DNA of 64,000 bases from Saccopteryx bilineata. Lineage: Eukaryota; Chordata; Mammalia; Chiroptera; Emballonuridae. This document shows positions 9,001 to 21,000 of this stretch, piece by piece; position 1 is the first letter of the stretch, and each line of letters starts with the position of its first letter. The stretch spans positions 202,088,276 through 202,152,275 of the forward strand of contig NC_089492.1 of the NCBI RefSeq assembly GCF_036850765.1, written 5' to 3'. Made by a program: the position numbers and the translations under genes. Under the pieces are notes generated by a model. It was not told where the DNA came from, did not search any database, and worked only from the letters and a program-made list of their open reading frames with translations.

Positions 9001-12000
9001 TGAGTTGATGAAATAGATTAACATGTATGTTTAATATGAGGTTAGTTACTGTACGATTCTATAGTAAGAAGTTGCTTACAGCTGAAATTATATAATGTCT
9101 GGGACTTGTTTCAAAATTTGACAGAAAACAGAAAGTAAAAACAGGTCAGGATGAGACAAGATTGGCCATGAGATAATTGCTAATAATGAATACGTGGAGA
9201 TTAATCATACCGTTCTCTTTTATTTGTTTGGTATTTTCTAGAATAAAAAGGAAATATTGGGTGAAAATAAAAGATAATACTGGGTGAAATTACTTTCTCA
9301 AAATACCTACTGCTGCTTAAATGTATTTTAATTTATAGTGATTTTTTAAAAAAGAATGTACTTATTTTTAGCCAGTTATTTTTCATTTCTGATATGGAAT
9401 TTTTTAAAAATAATTATTTAGAATTAGAGAAAGAAATAGAAGAACTCAAATCAAAACCTGTTGCTGGAGGAACTGGTGATATTATTAAGGTAATGAAACA
9501 GTTGTGAATATTGCTTTAATTTCTACTTGTTTACTAAGAGGAAATGCCTAATGATAAATCAGATTTTTTTTATATCTGTCAGCCCTTAAGAGTGCTATCT
9601 GTCTTTCCGTCCCCGTTTTTCCACTTTCTCCCTGACCTTGGATAAGTTATCAGTCTCTATGGTTGACTGTAAAAGGAGAAGGGTAAACAAATTCTGTGTC
9701 CCTATGTCCTTTTCATCGAACACACTATAATCATGGTTGTAGCCTCAGTCTCTGTCCTGCTCTTCCCGCTGGACAAGAAAGCCCAGTCATACTCAGGACT
9801 TGAATGATTTGGGGGCTGAGCACTTACACATTTAATCTATTGATAGATGGGTATCCCTGGACATGACTACTGAAGCAGATCTCACAATTGCACTTCTAGC
9901 TATTAGGGGAAAATCTCACAGTTGAACTTCTAGCTATTAGGGGAAAAATTTTTACCCATTTCTTGTCTTGTCTTTTAAGATGACGAAATCCTCTTCCCTG
10001 GACAACCAGTGGCAGCACTGTTTGTCAGGCCTTTTAACATTCTAGACTCTTCAGCTTTCCTGTCTCCTTTATCCTCTTAAGTGTGCCAGTCAACAAGACC
10101 TGTTGTTTTCTCATGATAATGCTGCAGTTTGTGCTCTGTCTCCATTTCCATGACTCTGAAATGCTTCATGTGATATGTGACTTATTTTAATAACCACTAA
10201 CTAGGCTTTCTTTCTCTTTTTTACTCCTATATCTGGTTACCAGATCACAGGACATTATGTTTGTTGTGATATTCCCTGTTTATAAACCTGAGTTGCTTAT
10301 TCTTACCTGCCCTTAATACTAACTAAATGCTTTTTCCTTCCCCTACTTGACCTAACTTTGGAAGTTTCTTCAGCTTCTCAGAGCTCTGCAATTCTTTTTT
10401 CCTTGCTTTTCCATATTTATAATTTGACTTCTATCTATTTTTTTTTATTATATATCATCTTACACTCTTATTAGGTGGCTCAACTTGTGAGCAGTGGACA
10501 ATTGAAGGACTCCCTGGAAGTTCCTACAAGGGATCTTTTTATTTTATTTTATTGGGGTGACATTAGTTAACATAATTATACAGGTTTCAGGTGCCCAAGT
10601 CTGCAACACATTTACTTATACCATATTGTGTGTTTACCCACCCCAAGTCAAGTCTTCGTTTATCACTCTGTACCGTCTACCACCTCTCCCCTTTCTTTTT
10701 TTTTTTTGCATTTTTTTTTTTTTTTTTGCATTTTTCTGAAGCTGGAAACAGGGAGAGACAGTCAGACAGACTCCCGCATGCGCCCGACTGGGATCCACCC
10801 GGCACGCCCACCATGGGGCGACGCTCTGCCCACCAGGGGGCGATGCTCTGCCCATCCTGGGCGTCGCCATGTTGCGACCAGAGCCATTCTAGCACCTGAG
10901 GCAGAGGCCACAGAGCCATCCCCAGCGCCTGGGCCATCTTTGCTCCAGTGGAGCCTTGGCTGCAGGAGGGGAAGAGAGAGACAGAGAGGAAGGCACAGCG
11001 GAGGGGTGGAGAAGCAAATGGGTGCTTCTCCTGTGTGCCCTGGCCGGGAATCGAACCCGGGTCCTCTGCACGCTAGGCCGACGCTCTACTGCTGAGCCAA
11101 CCGGCCAGGTCCCCTTTCTTATTCTCTACTCTCCACACTGTTGTTCTTGTCCATGAGTTCTTTTTATGTTCCTTTTTGCTTTATTCCTCTACCTTCCTTA
11201 CCCAACCACCCCCTTCCCTCACCTGACAGCTCTCTATGTGTGAGTCTGTTTCTATTTTGCTTGTTAGTTCATTATGATCATTAGATTCCACATGAGGAAA
11301 ATCATACAGTAGTTGTCCTTCTCTGACTGGCTTATTTCACTTAGCGTAATGATCTCCAGGGAAATCAGTGCTGTCCCAAAAGGTAAGATTTCCTTTTTTA
11401 TGGCTGCTTAGTATTGCATTAAATAAATGTACCACAACTTTTTTATACACTAATCTGCTGATAGGCTCTTGGGCTGTTTCCAGATCTTGCTATTGTAAAT
11501 AGTGCTACAATGTACATAGGAGTGCATATATTCTTTTGAATTAGTGTTTTGAGATTCTTAGGATATATATTCCAGAATTGAGATTGCTTGGTCAAGAGGC
11601 ATTTCCATTTTTAATTTTTTTTTCTGCTTTTCCAAGTGAGAGGAGGGGAGACAGACTCCCACATGTGCCCCAACTGGGCTTCAACGAGCATTCCCCATCT
11701 GAGGCCAATGTTCTGCCCATTTGGAGCCATGTTCACAACTAAGCCATTTTTAGTGCCTGAGGCGGAGGCTCCACGGAGCCATCCTCAGCACCCAGGGCGA
11801 TGTGCTTGAACTAATAGAGCCATCCATGGCTGCGAGGGGGGGCGGTGGGAAGAGAGAGAAAGAGAGAGAGAATAGGGAGGGGTAAAGAAGCAGATAGTCG
11901 ATTCTCCTGTGTGCCCTGACTGGGAATCAAACCCTGGGTATCCACACGCTGGGCCGATGCTCTGCCACTGACCCAAATGGCCTTTTCCTTCAATTTTATT

Positions 12001-14444
12001 TTTTTAAATTTTATTTATTTATGTATTTTTTACAGAGACAGAGAGTGAGTCAGAGAGAGGGATAGGCAGGGATAGACAGACAGGATCGGAGAGAGATGAG
12101 AAGCATCAATCATCAGTTTTTCATTGTGCGTTGCAACACCTTAGTTGTTCATTGATTTGATTGCCCTCTAATATGTGCCCTGACTGTGGGCCTCCAGCAG
12201 ACCGAGCAACCCCTTGCTGGAGCCTGCGACCTTGGGTTCAAGCTGGTGGGCTCTTGCTCAAACCAGATGAGCCTGTGCTTAAGCTGGCGACCTCGGGGTC
12301 TCAAACCTGGGTCCTCCGCATCCCAGTCTGACGCTCCATCCATTGCGCCACCGCCTGGTCAGGCTCAATTTTAAATAATAGCCATTCTGGGTCTAAAGGT
12401 AGTCTTGGTTATAGGTCCTTGCTTTTTATCACTTTGACTTTTTCATGCCAGTCCCTTCTAGCCAGAAAGGTTTCTGTTGAGAAAACTGCTGACAGCTTTA
12501 ATGATAGCTTTCTTATAAGCAACTAACCTTTTCACTAGTTCTTAAATTTTTCTCTTTGCGTTTAACCTTCGCCATTTTAATTATGCTGTATCTTGGTATG
12601 GGCCTCTTTGGGTCCATCGTTTTTCAAACTCTGTGCTTCTTGTACTTGTGTCTTTTTCCTTCACCATGTTATAAACATTTTCGCTCATTTCTTCAAATAG
12701 GTTCTGTTTTTTTAATTAATTTGAATTTATTGTGTTAACATGGATTCAAGTGTCAAATAGGTTCTTGATCTCTTGCTCGCTCTCTCTTCTTCGGGTACCC
12801 TTATGATAGGAATGTTGTTATGCTTCATGTTGTCCCAAAGATTTCTTTTTTTAAAAATTTATTGTTTACAGAGACAGAGAGTGAGTCAGAGAGAGGAATA
12901 GACAGGGACAGACAGACAGAAACGGAGAGAGATGAGAAGCATCAGTCATTAGTTTTTCATTGCGCGTTGCAACACCTTAGTTGTTCACTGATTACTTTCT
13001 CATATGTGCCTTGACCGCGGGCCTTCAGCAGACCGAGTAACCCCTTGCTGGAGCCAGCGACCTTGGGTTCAATCTGGTGGGCTTTTGCTCAAACCAGATA
13101 AGCCCGCGCTTCAAGCTGGTGACCTCGGGGTCTCGAACCTGGATCCTCTGCATCCCAGTCTGATGCTCTATCCACTGCGCCACTGCCTGGTCAGGCCCAA
13201 AGATTCCTTAAATTGTCCTCATTATTTTTAATTCTCTCTCTCTTTTTTTTTTTTTGCTTATCTGATTGGGTGTTCTTTTCTATCTTGTCCTTCAAATCAG
13301 TGATTCGATCCTCTGCTTCATCCAACCTACTGTTGATTCCTTCCAGTGTATTTTTTTTAATATATTTTTTTATTTATTCATTTTTTTAGAGAGGAGAGGG
13401 AGAGAGAGAGAGAGAGAGAACGAGGAGAGACAGAGAGAGAGAAGGGGGGAGGAGCTGGAAGCATCAACTCCTATATGTGCCTTGACCAGGCAAGCCCAGG
13501 GTTTCAAACCGGCAACCTCAGCATTTCCAGGTCGATGCTTTATCCATTGCGCCACCACAGGTCAGGCCCAGTGTATTCTTTTATTTCTTTTCTTTTTTTT
13601 TTTTTGTATTTTTCTGAAGTTGGAAACGGGGAGGCAGTCAGACATACTCCCGCATGCGCCTGACTGGGATCCACCCAGCATGCCCACCAGGGGGTGATGC
13701 TCTGCCCATCTGGGGCATTGCTCTGTTGCAGCCAGAGCCATTTTAGTGCCTGAGGCAGAGGCCATGGAGCCATCCTCAGCCCCTGGGCCAACTTTTTGTT
13801 CCGATGGAGCCTTGGCTGCAGGAGGGGAAGAGAGAGACAGAGAGGAAGCAGATGGGTGCTTCTCCTGTGTGCCCTGGCCGGGAATCAAAACCGGGACTCC
13901 TGCACGCTAGGCCGATGCTCTACCACTGAGCCAACTGCCCAGGGCCTTTATTTCTTTTCTTTCTAGTGTATTCTTGATGTTGGATATTCTTCAATTTTGA
14001 ATGTTTTCCTTTTATGGTTTTTTTTTAATTTAAAATTTTTATTTTTGCCAGAGAGAGAGAGAGAAATGGAGATAGACAGGAAGGGAGAGAGATGAGAAGC
14101 ATTAATTCTTCATTGAGGCTCCTTAGTCTCCTTAGTTGTTCATTTATTGCTTTCTCATATGTGCCTTGACTGGGGGGAGGGAGGGGCTACAGCAGAGCAA
14201 GTGACCCCTTGCTGAAGCCAGTGACCTTGGACTTAAGCCAGCAACCTTGGGCTTTAAGCCAGCAACCATGGAGTCATATCTGTAATCCCACACTCAAGCC
14301 AGCAACCCACACTCAAGCTGGTAAGAACATACTCAAGCCGGAATAGCCTGCACTGAATTTAAGCTGGTGACCTTGGGATTTCAAACCTGGGTTCTCCATG
14401 TTAGAGTTCGATGCTCCATCCACTGCAGTCAGGCTTCCTTCTAT

Positions 14445-14480
<36 letters not shown>

Positions 14481-17400
14481 GAGACAGAGAGTCAGAGAGA
14501 GGAATAGATAGGAACAGACAGACAGAAATGGAGAGAGATGAGAAGCATCAATCATCAGTTTTTCGTTGCGACACTTTAGTTGTTCATTGGTTGCTTTCTC
14601 ATATGTGCCTTGACCCTGGGCCTTCAGCAGACCGAGTAACCCTTTGCTCGAGTTGGTGACCTTGGGTCCAAGCTGGTGAGCTTTTGCTCAAACCAGATGA
14701 ACCCGCGCTCAAGCTGGCGACCTTGGGGTCTTGAACCTTGGTTCTTCCTTATCTCAGTCCGATGCTCTATCCACTGCGCCACCACTTGGTCAGGCCCTTC
14801 TATGATTTTTATGTCTTTTTTTTTTTTTTTACAGAGACAGAGAGAGGGGGATAGACAGGAACGGAAAGATGCGAAGCATCAATCATTAGTTTTTTGTTGC
14901 ACGTTGCAACACCTTAATTGTTCATTGATTGCTTTCTCATGTGTACCTTGACCTCGGGTCTTCAGCAGACCGAGTAACCCCTTGTTCGAGCCAGCGACCT
15001 TGAGCTCAAGCTGGTGAGCTTTTTGCTCAAACCAGATGAGCCCTCGTTCAAGCTGGCAACCCCAGGGTCTCGAACCTGGGTCCTTTCGCATCCCAGTCTA
15101 ACGCTCTATCCACTGCGCCACCACCTGGTCAGGCATCACTTTGTTTTTTTTTTTTTAATTTATTATTATTTTTTATTTTATTTATTTATTTTTTTAGAGA
15201 GGAGAGACAGAGAGGGAGAGAGAGGAGAGAGAGACAGAGAGAGAGAAAAGGGGGGAGGAGCAGGAAGCATCAACTCCCATATGTGCCTTGACCAGACAAG
15301 CCCAGGGTTTCGAACTGGCGACCTCAGCATTTCCAGGTCGACGCTTTATCCATTGCGCCACCACAGGTCAGGCATCACTTTGTTTCTTGCGCATCCATAT
15401 AACCATTATTTTAAATTTTGTATATGTTAAATTGCTAATCTCCATTTCATTTTTTCTCTATTTGGAAAACTACACAGGAAAAACATGGTTTTGAATATAA
15501 AATTTTCTGTTGTTAATATAATGTTAAAAGTTTATGGCTTTACACAAGTTTTAATAATGCTACAAATTTCTACTCATCATTTTCTTGTGCATTGAAATAT
15601 ATCTAAAGTTTTTTTTTCTTTGTAAACCAAATGTATTAGACTTTTAAAAAGAGGAATAAAATGCCATATTTCCCATGTCAAAGTTTGAGGTGTGTAGTAT
15701 TACAGTGAATTCATATGCTGCTTCTAAATGCAAGAGAAGGGCAAAATTGCATGTTAAGATATTGATATTTCTAGCCTTGGCCAGTTCAATGGATAAGAGC
15801 ATTGGCCCAGTGTGCAGATGTCCCGGGTTTGATCCCTGGTCTGGGCACACATGAGAAGTGACCATCTGCTTCTCTTCCCCTCCTCCCCTTTCTCTGTCTC
15901 TTACCCTCCTGTAGCCAGTGGCTTGATTGGTTCGAATGTGGGCCTCAGGAACTGAGGATAGCTTGGTTGGTCCGAGTGTCAGCCTTAGTCACTGAGGATA
16001 GCTTGTGTGATTTGAGCATTAGTTCCAGACAAGGATTTCCAAGTGGATCCCAGTTACGGTACAGGAGAGGATTCTGTCTCACTATCTCCCCTCCTCCAAC
16101 TTAAAAAGAATTAAATTTAAATTTAAAAAAGTGTTTAAAAATTTTATAGAACTCACCAGTAAACTGCTGTTTCTCCTGTTTTCTTTGGTGGACAATTTTA
16201 TTTTTATTTTTACAAAATGTTTATTTTATTGATTTTAGAGAGAGAGAAAGGAGGGGAGAGAGAGAGAGACAGACAGGAACATTGGTGTGTTCTTGTGTGT
16301 GTCCTGACCAGGGGTTGAACCAGCAACCTCTGTACTTTGGGACAATGCTCTAACCAACCAAGCTATCCAGCCAGGGCATTGGACAATGTTAAATAATTGG
16401 TTTGATTTTTTAGGTAGATATAGTGTTAATTATGCTTTTTAATTATTTTTCTTGAGTTAGTAAAGCTAGATTTTTCTAGGAATTTTTATTCATTTCATTC
16501 CAGTTTTAAATATTATTGCCAAATAATTGTTCATAATGCTCTGTTTAATCTCTGATATATATTTTTTCCCTTTTTATTCATAATACTGTTTGTCACTTCA
16601 GTCTTGCCTTGATCAGTCTTACAAGAAGTTATCTACTTTGTTAGCTTTTAGTTTTAAAAGAACTGACTCCTGAATTGTAGATCTAGTTTCCATTTTATTA
16701 ACTTCCTCTTCTGTTTAATTTCTGCAGAGAATAAACCTGTCTCTGAAGGAGACAGAACATGGGTAAATTTCTTGCCTGTTAATCTAACCACTCCCTATTC
16801 ATCTTGTCACCCAGTTCTCAATTTTTGAACACCATGTACATTGTACCTTCCTTGGTAATATCTGGTGCGTCCAGTTCCTGAGTGTTTAATTCTCTAAAGA
16901 CTATTTTTGGTTTTTCACAAGTGGTTCTCTGTGAAGGTCCTTAGGTTATAGCTTTCTTACTCTCTCTAATTCATTTCAGTTTTCAAAATATATTTGGAAA
17001 TTTCTCATATTCTGATGTCTTTTCTCCTTTTCTCTTTGTTCTCTCTACCTTTTAAAATCTTGTATTTTTACTTTAGTATAGTTTGGAAAAGGTGAAGAGA
17101 TAATTACACATGTGATCAATGAACCAGTACCTGAGGCAAACAAATCATCCTGTTTCAAACAGGCATTGACTGTTCGTCTGGATGCTCTTCTTCTGGATAA
17201 AGCAGAAACTGAGCAAGAGTGTCTTTCTCTGAAGAAGGAAAATATCAAAATGAAGCAACAGGTTGAGGTAAGGCAATATTTTGAATTTTTAAATTAACTT
17301 ATGTATAGTGTGGTTATAAATCTTAGATCTAAGACCTTATAAAGCAGCGGTTCTGAACCTGTGGGTCGCCTAAAGCCATCGGAAAATACATAATGCATAT

Positions 17401-17990
17401 CAGGTATTTACATTCCGAATCATAACTGTAGCAAAATTACAGTTATGAAGTAGCCACGAAAATTATTTTTTGGTTTGGGGTCACCGCAACATGAGGAACT
17501 GTATTGCGGGGTCACGGCATTAGAAAGGTTGAGAACCACTGTTATAAAGCATCTGATCAGATTTTAACCATTTACAAACAAGTAAACAAATTGATATTTA
17601 TAAAGAAAAATAGCCCTGGCCGGTTGGCTCAGCGGTAGAGCGTCGGCCTAGCGTGCGGAGGACCCGGGTTCGATTCCGGCCAGGGCACACAGGAGAAGCG
17701 CCCATTTGCTTCTCCACCCCTCTGCCGCGCTTTCCTCTCTGTCTCTCTCCTCCCCTCCCGCAGCCAAGGCTCCATTGGAACAAAGATGGCCCGGGCGCTG
17801 GGGATGGCTCTGTGGCCTCTGCCTCAGGCGCTAGAGTGGCTCTGGTCGCAACATGGCGACGCCCAGGATGGGCAGAGCATCGCCCCCTGGTGGGCAGAGC
17901 GTCGCCCCTTGTGGGCGTGCCGGGTGGATCTCGGTCCGGCGTATGCGGGAGTCTGTCTGACTGTCTCTCCCTGTTTCCAGCTTTAGAAAA

Positions 17991-18024
<34 letters not shown>

Positions 18025-21000
18025 AAAATAACCTCACCTGTGGTGGTGCAGTAGTTAAAGCGTCGACCTGGAATGCTGAGGTTGTCGGTTCGAAACCCTG
18101 GCCTTGCCCAGTCAAGGCACATATGGAAATTGATGCTTCAGGATCCTCCCCTCTTCTCTCTCTCTCTCTCTCTCTTTCTCCCCCCCCCTAATAAATAAAT
18201 AAATAAAAAGAAAAATAAATCTCAACTACAGAGAGACAGTGCTAATATTTATTTCTTGCCTTATTTAGTTGTCCTTGTTGCCAATGTCATTGAAAAAAAT
18301 GAAAAAGAGTATACATATTTTATGAAAAAGTATTTATTTAAGTAGGTTGATTCGCACACATACTCTAGATACTATTATCTGTTTAGTTCTAGGATATGCA
18401 GTTGCCTCTTGGATTTGGGCCAATTTCTCTAAAACGTCTTTTATTAACCTACTCAGGATAATAGTCATTAAAGCCTTGTGATTCAGTAAAAGTTAAATAA
18501 TTTGTTCTTTTAAAAAAATTAAATTCAGAAATTTTATAACTTTTAGTTATTCTTTGATTAACATTAGTACGACTAAGATATACTGTCGTACTTAAGGTAG
18601 TCAGAGCCTAAATATAGTTCTTGGAATATCAGTATCTTATTTCTCTATGTACTTTTCTGCTCATTTCCCTTCCTCTAGGTAGCCTGTGGCTAATAATTTC
18701 CTGAGGGCAGGGATTTCTTTTGTCTTAATTAAATATTTTTTGTGTGCTTACTTTTATAATAGGATTCCGTAACTAATTTGGAGGATATGCATAAGGAGTT
18801 TGAACAATCACAAAGAAACTATATGAAGCAAATGGAAAATTTGAAAAATGAATTAATGGCGGTACATTTTAAACATAGTGAAGATAAAGCTAGATTGCAA
18901 AAGGAATTGGAAGAAGCAAAACAACTTAAATTTCAGAGTGATTCTGAAGATAATGTTAAAAAACTGCAAGAAGAGATTCAGAAAATCAGGCCAGCTTTTG
19001 AGGAGCAAATTTCATTTCTGCAAAAGCAATTAAAAGCTGCCAAAAATGAAAAGGAGCAAGAAATTACTCATCTCCAAAAAGTTATTGAGGCTAATTCTGA
19101 GCATTCCCAAAAATATATTAATAATTTGCAGGAAGAACTTGTGCAGTTAAAAGCTGCACACCAAGAAGAGGTGAAAGAACTGATGTGCCACATGGCAGCG
19201 TCTGCTGAAGAACATGAGGAAGGTGTAAAGTTGAATGACCTAAAGGAGAACTTAGTCAAACCGTCTGAAGCAAGTGAGAACATTCAGGAGAAATATGAAT
19301 GTGAATTAGGAAACTTGGGGAAAGCCTCAAATGCAAACCAGGAAAATCAGAAGTGTTCTTTGCTCTTACAAGAGGATACATTTGTAGAACAAATAGTAAA
19401 TGAAAAAGTCAAACACTTAGAAGATACCTTAAAAGAACTAGAGTCTCAACATAATATCTTAAGAGATGAGGTACTTTATATGAATAATCTTAAATTAAAG
19501 CTAGAAATTGATGCCCAACATATAAAGGATGAGTTTTTTCATGAACGGGAAGAATTAGAATTTAAAATTAATGAATTATTACTAGCTAAAGAAGAACAGG
19601 GATATATAATTGAAAAATTAAAATCTGAGCTCAAAGATTTAAATAAACAGTTGTGCTGTACTGTAGAACAGCACAACAAAGAAGTACAGAGTCTTCAGGA
19701 ACAACATCAGAAAGAAATATCAGATCTGCATGATACATTTTTGTCAGATTCAGAAAAAGAAAAATTAACATTAATGTTTGAAATACAGTATCTTAAGGAG
19801 CAGTGTGAAAACCTCCAGCAAGAAAAGCAAGAAGCAGTATTAAATTATGAGCATGTGCAAGAGATTATGGTAATTTTACAAACAGAACTAGGGGAGTCTG
19901 CTGGAAAAATAAGTCAAGAATTTGAATCAATGAAGCAACAGCAAGCATCTGATGTTCATGAACTTCAGCAGAAGCTCAGAACTGCTTTTAATGAAAAAGA
20001 TACACTTCTTGAAGCTGTGAATCATCTCCGTAGAGAAAATGAAAAGTTATTGTCACAAAAAGAACTTGCATCAGAACTTGAAAATGTTGTAAAAAACCTT
20101 CAAGAAAAGAATGAAGAGTATTTAGTTAGTCTTAGTCAGAGAGATTCCATGTTACAAGAATTTGAGGCAAAGATAAATTATCTTACTGAGGAAAAAAATG
20201 ATTTCTTAAGTAAAATAAAAAGTTCTCATGAAGAGGTGAGTAATCTCCATATAAGATGTGAAAAGGAAGAAAGATTAATTACAGAACTTAGGGAGAAAGT
20301 GCAGCAGATGACTCAGTACAATAATGAACTAGAACAGAAGGTAAATGAATTGACAGGAGAACTAGAAGAAACTTTAAAAGAAAAGGATGAAAATAACCAA
20401 AAAGTAGAAAAGCTTATGGTTCAATTAGAAACTGTCTTTGAGGACCAGGCAGCACTGTCATCTGAAGTAAAGTCTCTTTCTGAGGAAAATAATATACTTA
20501 ATTCAGAAAAGAGTCAGTTGAGTAGGAGCTTAGACACTCTTCTGTCTCAAAAAGAAGGATATTTTATGCTTAAGGAACACATTTCTGAATTAGAAAAGAA
20601 ACTTCAGTTAACAGTTGAAGAACGAGATAATTTAAGTAAACTGTTAGAAAGTGAGCAAGTTCAAAAGTCATTTTTCAAAACTCAGCTATATAGTTTTCTT
20701 AAACAAATGGAGTTGGAAGTTTCAGAAGAAAATGAACAAGATGTTGCACATATCCTACAAATTGTAGCTGAATCCTTAGCTAAAATAAGTGAGGAAAAAC
20801 ACAACTTGCTTTTTCATCATGATAAAAAGGTAGTAGAGATAGAAAAAACTATTAAGTGCCTTCAAGAGGAGAAAAGAGTTCAATGTGAGGAACTTAGGTC
20901 TTTAGTAAGAGACTATGAACAGGAGAAAGTTCTTTTAAGGAAAGAGTTAGAAGGAACCCAGTCAGAAAAAGAGGCCCTGCAGTCTGATCTAGAAATGAAA

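Larger units (their letters stand above)
10540..15420 (-). mobile_element. Antisense LINE-1 lacking most of ORF2, with nested SINEs
   Basis: The L1 3' end (GGGGTGACATTAGTTAACAT) starts at about 10540 and runs back through the ORF2 C-terminal region to about 11608. From 12367 the text matches the ORF1 C-terminal region seen again at about 36380 (AAGTCTTGG-TTGTAGG block). The ORF2 core is absent, so this is either an internal deletion or two adjacent L1 pieces. Many SINEs split it. No intact frame. Confidence 0.65.

Noticed and set aside
17613..17690. tRNA gene-like A and B boxes in SINE heads (also at 45927, 54691, 59580 and others)
   Set aside because: They are repeated SINE promoter heads followed by SINE bodies and poly(A), without a complete cloverleaf.
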